A stretch of 64,000 nucleotides of DNA from Micrasema longulum (GCA_022494885.1 JAGVSM010001398.1:19986-83985); one strand, 5' to 3'. Shown: positions 41,045-51,285, counted from the first letter of the stretch. Numbers and translations are program-made. Notes: a model not told the origin generated them from the sequence alone.

Positions 41045-41560
41045 GTTACATGGGGGTAAAATATGACATTTCAATGAGGAAATTTAGCCCCACGGGAAAT
41101 TGGATAGAAAAAAATGTTTTACATTTTACATTTTACATATTTTACTTTTTTTTTTTTGCACCACAATAGGCCAGGAGGCCTAATTACAGTGGTGAATTAC
41201 ATCACAAAGCACCCAGGCTTGAGAAAAATCACATTTTAATTTTTGTGTTCTCACCGGGAATCGAACCCGGAACCTTCCGTGCGTGAGTCAAGCGTCTTGA
41301 CCACTACACCACGGAGGCCGCCTGTTTTCTTACACGCGTTGAAAATAAGATCATTATACGGCAAAGTTTCTTGAAAACGCACGAAAAAAGTTAAAAATAT
41401 TTTGATAAAAACGAACTACTTTGAACGACGTCACTAGTTCGTATGAATCAACCAATGATAAGAGATTTGTGGAAGATTTTCGGTTTACTTTCCGTCAACG
41501 GACCAACCGGCCGAACTGACAGATACGCGATATTTAAACGCGTTTTTGTATATGAAGCAT
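41045..41560 (+). repeat. Local duplication, unit 1 (holds a SINE)
   Basis: GGGAAATTGGATAGAAAAAA, TTCTTACACGCGTTGAAAAT, ACGGCAAAGTTTCTTGAAAA, ATGAATCAACCAATGATAAG and GGTTTACTTTCCGTCAACGG correspond in order to 41690-41975. Unit 1 contains SINE-B (41158-41322) and a T-rich expansion at the point where unit 2 has only a short AATGTATTC stretch. Confidence 0.65.
41158..41322 (-). mobile_element. SINE-B copy 1
   Basis: Reverse strand: GGCGGCCTCCGTGGTGTAGT (A box), GGTCAAGACGCTTGACTCAC, GGTTCGATTCCCGGTGAG (B box), then TGTGATTTAATTCAC-like body, GGCCTCCTGGCCTATTGTGG. Present in unit 1 of the local duplication but not in unit 2, so the insertion is younger than the duplication. Other copies at 45596-45765 and 58380-58540. 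Confidence 0.8.
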
Positions 41561-41577
41561 TTTCGCAACATTTTGCG

Positions 41578-41595
41578 AAACATGATATCATGTTT
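41578..41595. repeat. 18-bp perfect palindrome
   Basis: AAACATGATATCATGTTT is perfectly self-complementary and follows TCGCAACATTTTGCGA, another inverted repeat (41563-41578). It is followed by a CTATTTAATATAG-type palindrome at 41602-41615. A cluster of three inverted repeats lies between the two duplication units. Confidence 0.7.
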
Positions 41596-41689
41596 GGACT
41601 CTATTTAATATAGTCCATAACTGATTTAGTCGGCTATTAGTAAAAGCCGAATCATTATGCGAAACGGGAATATGTGTGTTTATACTACA

Positions 41690-41975
41690 TTTTTGAATGA
41701 GTAAGTTCAGCTGTACGGGAAATAGGATATAAAAATGTATTCTTACGTGCGGAAAAGAATAGATCGTTAAATTGTACGGCGAAGTTTCTCGAAAATGTAT
41801 GAAAAAAATAATGTAAACGAATTTAATAAAAACGACCTACTTTGCATGATGGCACTAGTTCTTCTGAATCAACCAATTATACGAGTGTTGTGATAGGTTT
41901 CCGGTTTACGGCGAGTCAACCGACGAATCAGCTGAACTCATCAATAAGAAAGGGAAGAGAACTTGACGCGTCACA
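41690..41975 (+). repeat. Local duplication, unit 2 (no SINE)
   Basis: See 41045-41560. Diverged partner (AACGACCTACTTTGCATGAT against AACGAACTACTTTGAACGAC). It represents the empty site for the SINE-B insertion. Confidence 0.6.
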
Positions 41976-42239
41976 CGCGAAGAAATTTCAAAAATTATGA
42001 TTTTACGCTATGGCGCTGATAATACGATTTAAAAAAAAGATTTTTTTTGGTTTTGTTTCGTAGTAAGTATATTATTAACAAATAATAAAACTAAAATTAA
42101 AAAAAAAAAAAAACATTTTCCTCATTGTTTTATATCAACATATACCACACTTATTGATATCAGTTCGTTTCATTGCAATATGGTCATAAGGGTGACAATA
42201 TCCGACACGAACCTTTAATGTCTTTTTGGGGTGTGCATG

Positions 42240-42322
42240 AGTGCCCTTCACTAATATACAAAGAAATTGACAATATTTGTGTACATATTGTTTGTTTACC
42301 CAATAAAATAAATAAAAACATA
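42240..42322 (+). repeat. LINE-Q 3' end
   Basis: CACTAATATACAAAGAAATT, TTGTTTACCCAATAAAATAA and AATAAAAACAT match 29255-29336. Tail short. Confidence 0.55.
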
Positions 42323-42574
42323 TAAATCTCCAAATTCTAGATTGGGAAAAAAAGGCAGAGGAGTAATTCAATTAAACTTGTGGTGTTATGAAATAGACAT
42401 CGAAAAAATTAACCTGTCTATTTAAGTAAGCGTCATTGAGCGAGACCGATAGGAAGACCCTTCGCCTTTAAAACAGTTTACGAGTATGTAGATAATAATA
42501 ATATTTAGCTGATTTAAATAGCGCTATTTTTGTGAAAAATCACCTCAAGGGCGCTTTACAACTGTATAAACTCA

Positions 42575-43025
42575 CATTCTCACTAAGCTAAAGTGATCTA
42601 TTATAATTTCTGATTTTAAATTGAGGGTATGATAAACTAAAGGAGTGAGAGTTGGGATCTGAACTGACTGGGATCGTTGATGATTCGTAATCGGTTCCCG
42701 GCAGAGGGACCGGCAACGGCAAAAGCGCGATCTCCGGATCTACTCGTAGAGTTTGCGGAGCGCCGGATTTCAACAAGCTTTTCTCAGCCTGAATCAAATG
42801 CTGACCTAAGATTAGATTTTCTTTGGCATTCATTTTCCCTAATACATAGGTCCGATAGGTATCTCGGAGCCATTTCATGAAAGGATTTGTATACTGTCCA
42901 GCAAAGCTTGTGTTTTATTTCCTCTGGGCTTTTTAAACAGTGCAAATCTCGACTATGTTGTGAGATGTGAGAATTTTATTTTACTCCCGTAATAAGCCTC
43001 GTTGCTGCATTGAAAATAGAATAGA
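42575..43025 (-). pseudogene. CR1/L2-like LINE ORF2 C-terminal fragment
   Basis: On the reverse strand NAATRLITGV, HISQHSRDLHCLKSPEEIKH, KLCWTVYKSFHEMAPRYLSD and CIRENECQRKSNLRSAF follow, then after a stop RRSANSTSRSGDRAFAVAGP and NDPSQFRSQLSL. This is the classic tail pattern of CR1/L2 elements (AAARL..G, HW.....RI..KL....YK......P.YLS.L, R..FAV.GP..WN). Stops interrupt it. The 96-codon frame at 42588-42878 is in a different frame and is a shadow. Confidence 0.7.
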
Positions 43026-43525
43026 TAGAGTGCTTTCACTGATTGAAATATTCTTGGTATAGTGGGTTCCTCATTTCCTCTCGTGCCATATACCTACATA
43101 AGCGAGATACGTAGCCACTTTTGTGTCAGTTATATTCTAACCGTTGTGGTGTGAGGAGGCTTCGCCAATATTCCCTCCAACAAATGGCCAATGACAGCCG
43201 TGAAATGTAATGTGACTGGGACTGGGGTGACATGTTGAACCTAATGCACGTTAAAATGGCGGCCGTGACACTTGCTAACGTTTCGCGTCGTTATTCCAAA
43301 TCGTCGCGGTCGATTTTCATTTCAAAGGCGAGCACATGTCATATCTCCTCTCCGTGTCTACACTTCCTCGGGGAATATTCATTTGAAAATCTTTCGGTTA
43401 TAAAAGATGCTGTGTATGTCACGTTGATGTTTCAATTTAATGGAATAGCGATTCACTAACTTGTATTAGTTTATCGACAGCCTATATATATTCTCCACCA
43501 AATGGGCGCTTCGCCTTCGTTTGAC
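43026..43525. other. No gene seen
   Basis: Mixed composition; the forward frame 43232-43459 has no recognised domain or splice support. Confidence 0.35.
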
Positions 43526-43530
43526 AACGG

Positions 43531-43789
43531 TATATGAGGCCTTCAGTATCAAAGATGGCCAAACGCTAAAAATAGTATTAAAAGCGGCCAACTTCATATT
43601 AATTACATAGTAAAAATAGCGTTTCTTGTTATGTAAACCTTTAGGTTAATTGTTCAAAGTGTTAATGGCACCAAATATTTATTTTTTTGTGAATATTTAA
43701 ATTAAAAAGCGTTATTACAGATTTTCGGAATTTTCAAGAAAATAGGTGTGGGATTGTTTGGCCATCTTTGATATTGAAGGCCTCATATA
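43531..43789. mobile_element. MITE with 34-bp terminal inverted repeats
   Basis: TATATGAGGCCTTCAGTATC continues to AAAC at 43564. It is matched inverted at 43756-43789 (GTTTGGCCATCTTTGATATT ... CTCATATA) with one mismatch. The ends sit in TATA sequence, compatible with a TA target duplication as in Tc1/mariner MITEs, though the exact boundary is ambiguous. The interior has no coding frame. Confidence 0.7.
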
Positions 43790-43791
43790 TT

Positions 43792-44595
43792 TATTCATAA
43801 AAAGTTTCTGACGCCATGGCTCTAAGACTTTGAAATAAAAAAAGCAATATATGTCTGGAATTAACACAATAAAAATTAAACTCTGTCAGAAACCATGAAA
43901 ATTTTTTTTTAGTTAATTATTTTCTCTGTAGAAAGTAGTTCCTAAGAATATTAAAATCGATCCAAAAAACGTCAGGTTTTGGTTGACTAAGGTCCAGTTG
44001 TAGAAAAAAAGTTAAAAGTGGAATAATTTTTGCTTTTGAAAAAAGGTTGCATGAAAAAACAATATAAAACAACCCAATTATTTATAAATACTTTTTGCTG
44101 TGCAACTGACCATAACTTGTGGTTTATTGGAGATATCAACAACCCCCATTATTGTTCCTTTTGTTATATTTTATAAAGTACACAAAAAAAGTATTTACTC
44201 ATTAAAAAACTCAAAGTGATACTTACCAAGTTTTACTATTACTTATATTATGTTAATAACTTTGTAAGCGTCCAGTTGAGGACAAAAAGACGTGTCCTCT
44301 AGACTCAGATGTCCTTATTCAATATAAAATTTATTTTTTTAGCAGTCGTAACTTTTATTGGGGATCAGTTATCCGGAGATCTTCTTGTGCTGATTTCATT
44401 GTATCGATTGCAACACTGTCTTTTGCTCATGTCTGGTTCGTATATCATCTGTCTCAGGCCTCAGGCCTCAAGCCTGGAGGGTCCAATGCCAAAATATAGC
44501 GCGACCTTTAGTCGCCGCTTTGCTAAACCGGTAATCGTCCGACAACCCGTTTCGTGAGAAGGTCTGAATTGGACAATACCATGTCACACCTGGAG
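43792..44595. other. No gene seen
   Basis: AT-rich to 44310, then mixed. A short doubled CTCAGGCCTCAGGCCTCAAG lies at 44453-44472. No coding frame supported. Confidence 0.35.
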
Positions 44596-44599
44596 ACTG

Positions 44600-44885
44600 C
44601 GCACATTAATCTATCCATTTGTTCAATGCTTCTTCTTCTTTTTCGTCTTTTAAGAGATACTAAGATATGTATTACAGAAAACTGGTTGTTCTGATATGAT
44701 GAGGTTTATCTCTTGGGTAGTTTTCCGGGCGGATGTTGTTCAGATGAGATTTCATTGTCTGCAGCGTACACAAGTCTGTTACGGCTCATCTTGTCCACAT
44801 AGCCCCTCCAGTATCTTCGTCTGGATCTACTCCATCGCAAGGCACCCTCTATTTCACGTGTGTCCAATTAAAGTTTTATGGATCT
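44600..44885 (-). pseudogene. LINE-like ORF2 tail
   Basis: The reverse strand reads REIEGALRWSRSRRRYWRGY, VDKMSRNRLVYAADNEISSE and QHPPGKLPKR. The 'RRY W..YV..M...RLVY.A.DEISS...PPG.PP.RW' layout is a recurrent tail of decayed non-LTR elements. Partial and without a clear 3' tail. Confidence 0.45.
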
Positions 44886-44969
44886 GGTCATGTATTATTT
44901 TTGTCGATTTATTCTATGCATCTTCTTAATGTATTTTATAACGTTAAGTCATTTAATGCAATGCAGACA

Positions 44970-45120
44970 ATTCATACTTCCATACTAATATTAGAAATGC
45001 GAACGTCTGTTTTTTGTTTGTGTTTTCTACTCGTCGCAACGGAGCAACCGATCAACGCTTTTTATTCACGTAAGGATAGTCGGAGAGCGGAGAAGCGACT
45101 ATCCTTACGTGAGCGTTCTG
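44970..45120 (+). mobile_element. Helitron-related fragment with hairpin
   Basis: CATACTAATATTAGAAATGC is the family-type 5' motif shared with 51286 and 55973 (ACTAATATTATAAATGCG). GTCGCAACGGAGCAACCGAT follows as in those copies. The fragment ends in the hairpin described at 45066-45112. Confidence 0.55.
45066..45112. repeat. Perfect 17-bp inverted repeat (hairpin)
   Basis: TCACGTAAGGATAGTCG (45066-45082) and its exact reverse complement (45096-45112) flank a 13-base purine-rich loop. It lies within Helitron-related sequence where other copies have a GGGATAGCC motif, so it may be a foldback duplication within that element. Confidence 0.85.
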
Positions 45121-45124
45121 TGTT

Positions 45125-45595
45125 GTAATTTATTTATTTATTTAGTTCTATGTAACATAGTCTAATATATATTTACAACACAATATTTACATCTATACTT
45201 ATTCTAACATTATTTATCACTATTATACACTTAATATCCTAATTTATAATATTAACTGTTTCATATGTACATTTTCATTAATTATATTCACTATTTACTA
45301 CCTAATATTTTTCACATATATACTTTTTACATTTAATTTGAAATATATTTACATTAATTTAATTTTTTATGCTTTCTGGCATTTCTTCAAATAGTTGTAT
45401 TCCCTTGTACATGCGGCAGTTCTGGGACATTGCTTTTGATTTCTTTTCCAGTCTTATATTTTTAGATCCTCTTGTTGCATAGTTTCTATGAAAGAACTCA
45501 TTATTTTTTTGTTTATTTTGAAAATATCTCGGAACTATTACTTTAATAATTTTGTTTATTTCATTGGCAACATTGAATTTGATTATTTTATCAAT
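45125..45595 (-). pseudogene. LINE ORF2 C-terminus and 3' UTR
   Basis: Reverse strand: INKIIKVIVPRYFQNKQKNN, EFFHRNYATRGSKNIRLEKK, SKAMSQNCRMYKGIQLFEEM, PESIKN and stop. This is a non-LTR ORF2 terminus ('...NYATR....I......Y.G..L...MP..I'). The 3' UTR leads left to a TTTATTTATTTATTTAG tail at 45127-45144. Confidence 0.6.
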
Positions 45596-45765
45596 TCATC
45601 ACTGTAATTAGGCCTCTTGGCCTGTTGTGGTGTAAAAAAAACATTTCTGCACTTAAACAGGCCAAGAGACCCAGTTACAATGGTGAATTACAGCACAGGA
45701 CACCCAGGCTTGAGAAGTATCCCATTATTTTTTTGTGAACTCACCGGGAATCAAACTCGAGATAA
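45596..45765 (-). mobile_element. SINE-B copy 2 with an inverted piece
   Basis: The reverse-strand body and head (ACTCACCGGGAATCAAACTC; GACACCCAGGCTTGAGAAGT; AACAGGCCAAGAGACCCAGT) occupy 45650-45765. A forward-oriented 3' piece (ACTGTAATTAGGCCTCTTGG, CCTGTTGTGGTGTAAAAA) lies at 45600-45640, forming a small foldback. The A box part of the head is lost. Confidence 0.6.
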
Positions 45766-45849
45766 AGGAGTATAGTAATAAATTGTATTGGAGGAAAAAT
45801 GATCAACTCTGAATACATTCGGATTCTTCTTCTTATTTTCCACATCCGC

Positions 45850-46245
45850 TCTTAAGTGGAGCATGTGGAAATCAGACGCCTCCAGGAGACCCTATCACCA
45901 GCCAGCACTCTCATCTTCTTCCGCGTCCCTCGGTTCCGCCGAATAAAGTCGAAAGATCGTCATCGACGGCCTTCCGGGACGGCGGGAGCCCGCAGGTGTA
46001 AAGAAGGGGCAATTTGTGTTAAGGTTCTGCCGAGGCATGCGCAGCACTTGGCCAAGCCAAGCTCACCGCCGCATCCTCAAGACGCTCGTTATAGGAAGCT
46101 GCTGCGTCCGTTCTCGGACTTCAATGTTAGTCATGAAATCAAACCGCCTTATGCCTAATATTCTTTTCAAGTTCTTACTCTTAAAACTCAGGAGGTTCGT
46201 GTTTTGAGTTTTGGTAAGGTGTTAAGATAGGAGTACTGGCATTAT
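45850..46245 (-). pseudogene. RTE-like LINE tail, second subfamily
   Basis: Reverse strand: KRILGIRRFDFMTNIEVRER-like, TQQLPITSVLRMRR, AWLGQVLRMPRQNLNTNCPF, TPAGSRRPGRPSMTIFRLYS. These are landmarks of an RTE ORF2 end ('I..RRLRWLGHVLRM......W.P.G.R..GRP..TW'). Frames are broken. The forward 100-codon frame across it is a shadow. Confidence 0.65.
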
Positions 46246-46444
46246 TCAAGAGTTGAATAGTTGGCATTTCGTTTTGACCGATAATAGACTAGACTTCCAG
46301 ACATTTTTCAGACAACTCGGATTACGAATTCGTAAACTGCATTCGTTTTAAGTTATGAAATATAAGGAAGCGGAGTTTGTGCGTAAAAAGTATCGTTTTA
46401 TTCACTCTGCCTAGTTCTGCGGAAAACGGCGTCATCGTTAGTTA

Positions 46445-46990
46445 GTAAGATTACTACTACTACTACTACTACCATCACGCCATTTCCCCGTCGGGGTAGA
46501 CACAGAGAATGGACCGCCACACACGTCTATCCTGGCATACAATCCTAGCCTCTTCCACATTCATACATCTTGTCATACATGCCCTTCGGTTCTGTCTGCT
46601 TTTGACATGACCAGACTTAAGATTTTGGTTTATCTGATCATGCCACGTCTTCCTTGGTCGTCCTCGTCTCACGTTACCGTTCATCTTCGCCATATATATA
46701 CTTGTTTTACCATTCTTTCGTCGTCCATTCGTTCTACGTGACCAAACCATCTCAGAGACCCTTTCTTAATCTTATCAATTATACTTGACTCAGATTCACA
46801 CTCTCGCCTGATTTCATCATTCGTAACCCTGTCATACATTGATTTCCCACACATTCGTTAGAGAGAGATCGCATTTCAACCGCGTCACTCGGCTTTCATC
46901 CTTTCTCTGCCAGTTCCATGTTTCACTTCCATACATAAGTGTTGGGACTAAAACTCCGTTGTGCACGATTGTGTAAGATAATATTGTGTA
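46445..46990 (-). pseudogene. RTE-like LINE tail with (TAC)n end
   Basis: Reverse strand frame 46750-46475: RTNGRRKNGKTSIYMAKMNG, NVRRGRPRKTWHDQINQNLK, SGHVKSRQNRRACMTRCMNV, EEARIVCQDRRVWRSILCVY. It ends in GATGGTAGTAGTAGTAGTAG (46452-46482, opposite strand), the tandem-trinucleotide 3' end typical of this RTE family. Part of the coding is intact over about 90 codons. Confidence 0.8.
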
Positions 46991-47335
46991 AACTATTAAT
47001 TTGATTGCCTCTATAATACCTCTTGACGATGATTGAGCATATCATTTGAGAGTCACTCTACAAATGGGTCAGTGGTACATTCGAAGAGACTCCATCGAAG
47101 TAATGATCGGCCTCAAGTTGAGTACACTATTATTACCTGGCATTATGTTTATCTAATGTTGTTATTAAAATTACATCTTTTGTTTTGAAAGTGTCATCTC
47201 TCGGGCGATGCTCACGAGTGTAATATTTAGAATCTAATTACCGTTTTTTCTCACAGCGTCATATTATTTCATTTACAATTCTAAAGTGGTGTCATTTTTT
47301 GACATTGAATCAGATACTTTATCTGGTTTTATAAT
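46991..47335. other. No gene seen
   Basis: AT-rich, no recognisable element. Confidence 0.35.
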
Positions 47336-47339
47336 TTAT

Positions 47340-47960
47340 TTTTATATTTTTATTTATTAATAACAAATAAAAATACAATATTACAACTAAATACAATTTT
47401 ACATTAATCAAATACATATATTTACATTAACGTTTCCCATTACGTAAAATAAATAAATAATTATTGTGTACATAATGGGGAGTGACGTCTTACAATAGAT
47501 TATTTTATTTTGATCAATAATATTTTTAGAACAACATACATAAATTACAAAAAAGATACAAACGATGTTTTCAATCAGTGTTACATAAAGAAGAATTATA
47601 GATGTAATTTTTTACTTCTCTCTTAAATATATTGTATTCCTGACTGTACTTTTTATTATCGTTGTTCATTTCGTTAATGAAAAATATTCCTCTTTAAGTA
47701 TAATGATGTTGTGCAGTAGTTATTTTTAATTTAGGAATTAAGATATTACCACCTGTTCTAGGTCGCGTACTTACGTTTTGAGACCTAGAAATACTACTTT
47801 TTATTTTATCTTTATGTATTTGAAGCAAACAATTCTTTTTATATAGCAATTTTTTATCTAAAAATTGAACAGTGGGAAAAGTAGACGGTTTTTTCAAAAT
47901 AACTTTTGTAATTAATTTTTGTATTTTTTCAACCGGTAAAGTATTCATGTTTATCATATA
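47340..47960 (-). pseudogene. LINE-V ORF2 C-terminus and 3' UTR
   Basis: Reverse frame 47957-47694: MNTLPVEKIQKLITKVILKK, HKDKIKSSISRSQNVSTRPR, TGGNILIPKLKITTAQHHYT, then LKEEYFSLTK after a stop. The arrangement is that of a Jockey/CR1-type ORF2 terminus. The 3' UTR continues to a TTTATTTATT-type tail near 47350. Confidence 0.5.
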
Positions 47961-48430
47961 ACTTCTTCATTTATGAAGTGGTCTTCTTCAAGTAAGGTCG
48001 TTATTCATTTTCTAACTGTATCAAAGTCTAATTCTTAAGATTTAAGCGATTATGTTCTTCATCGAAAGTAACTTTGTAACTTCTGTCTTTCTTCGAAACG
48101 CCATTTTTTTTTTGTGAATTGATGAATCAATTATTTTATCAAACGTTCTCTGGTGTGTTATTGCCAATTTGATTTTCTGTGTTATTGACTTTTTGCAGCT
48201 CATATTTTTCTGACCTCACGCGTTCATCAAGTTTTTTATGCAATATTTTTGTTTACCATCTTCTTTTATGTTTTTGTCTGTTTTTTTGTTTATTTTTTGC
48301 CTTTAATTTTTTTACTGTAGGGGAGACCGGGGGTAGTGGACCTACTTTTAACTTAGTGATTATAAAAAGGAGGGAAAAAGCCTCTTACCGATGAAATATT
48401 AATCGAATATTGTAAGGTATATAATGATTA
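47961..48430. other. No gene seen
   Basis: T-rich. The forward frame 48179-48394 is low-complexity and hydrophobic without a homologue I recognise. Confidence 0.35.
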
Positions 48431-48434
48431 TTGA

Positions 48435-48612
48435 TGTTTCTTGATAAAACTCCAAAGTTAATGATTATGATAAAATTATAAATAAACTTATTAATGAAAC
48501 TTCTTGGTTTAGTTTTACTTTTTATTATTTTGACCAACAAGCGCTTTCGCCTAATTAGGCTTCTTTATAATTTTATCATAATCATTAACTATGAAGTTTT
48601 ATCAAGAAATAT
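48435..48612. mobile_element. Family G foldback with a hammerhead-like relic
   Basis: Inverted arms TTTCTTGATAAAACTCCAAA ... AATGATTATGATAAAATTAT (left) and ATAATTTTATCATAATCATT ... GAAGTTTTATCAAGAAATAT (right) enclose about 90 bp. The reverse-strand motif at 48531-48572 reads degenerate AUAAAGA for CUGANGA, stem II AGCC/GGC(U), GAAAGCGCUU and stem I' GUUGGUC. Stem III would be the palindrome AGCGCU with a UU cleavage step. Core lost. Confidence 0.5.
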
Positions 48613-49400
48613 CAACAAAAAACATCAATATTAGTAAGATATATATTTATTAATGTGATCATACAATAAAAAAAGTTATATTATGTTTACAGAAAACCTC
48701 ATCCGGTGGGTTGGGGCTATTAGACTCGTATAGTATTGGGTTAGTTGACTCATTCCAAAATAAAAGGATAATATTAGAAAAATCAAGTTAAAAATATTAA
48801 AAGGCATGATTTATATTTAGATTTTATAACAATTTTGTACTTACAGAGTGACTGTATAATGAAACAAAACAATTATTGTAAACGTAAATAATTGAAAAAC
48901 AAACCTCCTTTTTGGATTGATGGAAAATGGTTTTCGTTAAAATTTTATATTATTTTTTTTTTACTTTTGTAAACATCAGATATAGGTTGGTAAAGGATAT
49001 ATCAATTAGTAATTATTGTAATTATGCATTGGTTGTAAATAGCGTTCCCAAATTAGGTGAGTCGAGTAACTCCAATGCCGCTGAGTCGACTAGCCCAAGT
49101 CGTCAGTTTTCATTTGAAGACATTATTTCCAGTAAGCGACTGGTCCGACAAGAAAAACAACTACCGCTATTCACTCACGAAAGATGCAAAATTAGCATTC
49201 GCTATACGTATTTATGATTTTGTTTACTTAAGGGATAATAAAAAACGATGAAAGAGAAGTAAAAAAGTTACTCAACGGAGTAAAATATTGAAAGTCAGCT
49301 CTAAGTTAACCGATTCATGCGTTGCGATCCAAAGGAACACAAACTCTTATCGCACCGGCCACGATCCAGACGGAAAAGACTTAGAACGCAACAACAACAA
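48613..49400. other. No gene seen
   Basis: AT-rich to about 49030, then mixed. A frame at 48927-49217 has no recognisable content. Confidence 0.35.
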
Positions 49401-49404
49401 CAAC

Positions 49405-50010
49405 AAACCATCACGCCGTTTCCCCGTAGGGGTAGGCAGAGAGGACAGAACGCCATTACACTCTATCTTGGCATACAGACCTCGATTCCTCTACATTCAT
49501 ACATCTTCTCATGCACGCACGCCGATTATTCCTACTTTTGACATGTCCATCTTCAAGTATTTGATGGACTTGATCGTGCCATGTCTTTCTCGGTCTTCCT
49601 CGTTTTCTGCATCCATCAACATTTGCATCGTAGATCCTTTTAGCCGTTCTTTAGCTGTCCATTCGCTCTACATGTCCAAACCAACGCAGCACCCCTTTCT
49701 TGATTCTGTCAATAATGCATGTCTCAGCCTTACACACTTCACGGATCTCGACATTTGTGCACCTATCATACATCGTTTTAACACACATTCGCCTGAAGGA
49801 TCGCATTTCGACAGCATTCAACCTTCTAGAACTCAGTTGTGACTAGCTAGTTTAGCCTCCTGCGATAAACATTTGTTTGCCAAAGTAGATTTTAGTGCAC
49901 CGTTCACCCTGTTCCCGGCACTCACCCTCCTTTCAATATCTTTCTCGGCCTTTCCGTCCCTAGTAAACATACTTCCCAGGTACACAAATTCTTCTACCTG
50001 ATTCAGAATA
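49405..50010 (-). pseudogene. RTE-like LINE tail
   Basis: The reverse strand contains, in broken frames, NAVEMRSFRRMC-like residues, RSTMQMLMDAENEEDRERHG-like residues, CRNRGLYAKIECNGVLSA-like residues and the 3' end GGGGAAACGGCGTGATGGTT. It lies head to head with 50225-50716: the two 5'-truncated ends face each other, 215 bp apart. Confidence 0.65.
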
Positions 50011-50224
50011 TCTTAGAACGCCCTCTGTTGAGAACCAGAAGAGCTATCACCGATGAGTCTACTAAGGCCTTTAGTCTACTAACCCCGGTCTACCCTACTC
50101 AACATCGTCTTAACGTTAAAATAATGTCGATTCTATTCTTCATTGATGCTTAATTAAGTATTGAAAAGTGCACGTCAATCCTCGTGTTTGTTTTAATGAA
50201 AGGTATTCGACACAAAAACTTATA

Positions 50225-50716
50225 TGTGGAAGTGAAACATGGAACTGCAGAGAAAGGGTGAAAGCCGAGTGAATGCGGTCAAAATGCGATCTCTTAAACA
50301 AATGTGTAGGAAGTCAATGTACGAAAGGGTTACGAATGATGATATCAGGCCAAAGTGCCAATCTGAGTCAAGTATAATTGATAAGATTAAGAAAGGGTCT
50401 CTGAGATAGTCTGGTCATGTAGAACGAATGGACGAATGTAGAATTAATGAAATGAATTTCTACATGAATGAAAGAATGGTAAACCAAGTATATATGGTGA
50501 AAATGAACGGCAACGTGAGACGAGGACGACCAAGGAAGACGTGGCATCATCAGATAAACCAAAATCTTAAGTTCGGTCTTGTCAAAAGCAAACAGAACCG
50601 AAGGGCATGTATGAATGTGGAAGAAGCTAGGAATGTATGCCAGGATATACGTGTGTGGCGGTCCATTCTCTCTGCCTACCCCTACGGAAAATGGCGTGAT
50701 GGTAGTAGTAGTAATA
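50225..50716 (+). pseudogene. RTE-like LINE tail
   Basis: The forward frames show VYMVKMNGNVRRGRPRKTWH, HQINQNLKFGLVKSKQNRRA, CMNVEEARNVCQDIRVWRSI, ending in GGCGTGATGGTAGTAGTAGT. Same family as 46445-46990. Several stops and shifts in the 5' portion. Confidence 0.75.
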
Positions 50717-50767
50717 AAAAATTGTTAATAATAACGTTAAAACAATAGCATCATGTTTGATAATTTT

Positions 50768-50935
50768 TGTGAAATTAAATAGCTGAAACCTTTATTGATG
50801 CGGGTGAGATTCACCTGACTGAAATATTTCACGTGCATAGCTAGGAAACGCACCGCCTGAAAATACTTTTCAATTTTAATACTTCTTATTGGACCGGTTG
50901 GTTTGATCGACTATATTTTAAATCTTGATAACTTA
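50768..50935 (+). mobile_element. X-family core fragment
   Basis: GCTGAAACCTTTATTGATGC, GGGTGAGATTCACCTGACTG, CGCCTGAAAATACTTTTCAA and GACCGGTTGGTTTGATCGAC match 21045-21200 (inverted) and the core at 30495-30660. No arms. Confidence 0.6.
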
Positions 50936-51004
50936 GATACTATGCCTACAATTTTTTTAAATATAAAATATATTGTAAAATATAAAAATAAGAGAAACCA
51001 ATAT

Positions 51005-51165
51005 CTTATGTCTGGTCATGTCAAAAGCAGGCAGAACCGAAGGGCATGTATGACAAGATGTATCAATATGGAAGAAGCTAGAATTGTATGCCAGGAAAGA
51101 CGTGTGTGGCGGTCTATTCTCTCTGCCACCACTACGGGGATATGGCGCGATGGTAGAAGTAGTAG
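51005..51165 (+). pseudogene. RTE-like LINE, extreme 3' end
   Basis: GHVKSRQNRRACMTRCINME, EARIVCQERRVWRSILSATT and the end GGGGATATGGCGCGATGGTA with a GTAGTAGT tail. Only about 50 codons remain, uninterrupted. Confidence 0.75.
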
Positions 51166-51285
51166 TTTTTATTTAAAAAAATGTTTGTTTTTTTAATCTT
51201 TTTTTTAAAAATTGTACCTAAGGTCAATTGAGTCACCATATTGGTTGTTTTTGTAGATAGTTGCCTCAAAACAAACTATTTACAA

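Noticed and set aside
41246..41322. Possible tRNA gene
   Set aside because: The same sequence with the same non-tRNA body occurs at 45596-45765 and 58380-58540, so it is the head of a dispersed SINE.
49288..49842. 184-codon forward frame
   Set aside because: It runs antisense through the reverse-strand RTE fragment at 49405-50010. The residues have no domain pattern.
50768..50935. CTGAAACC and ACCGGT in the X core as a hammerhead
   Set aside because: The pieces are in the wrong order and spacing, and no stem II can be drawn.
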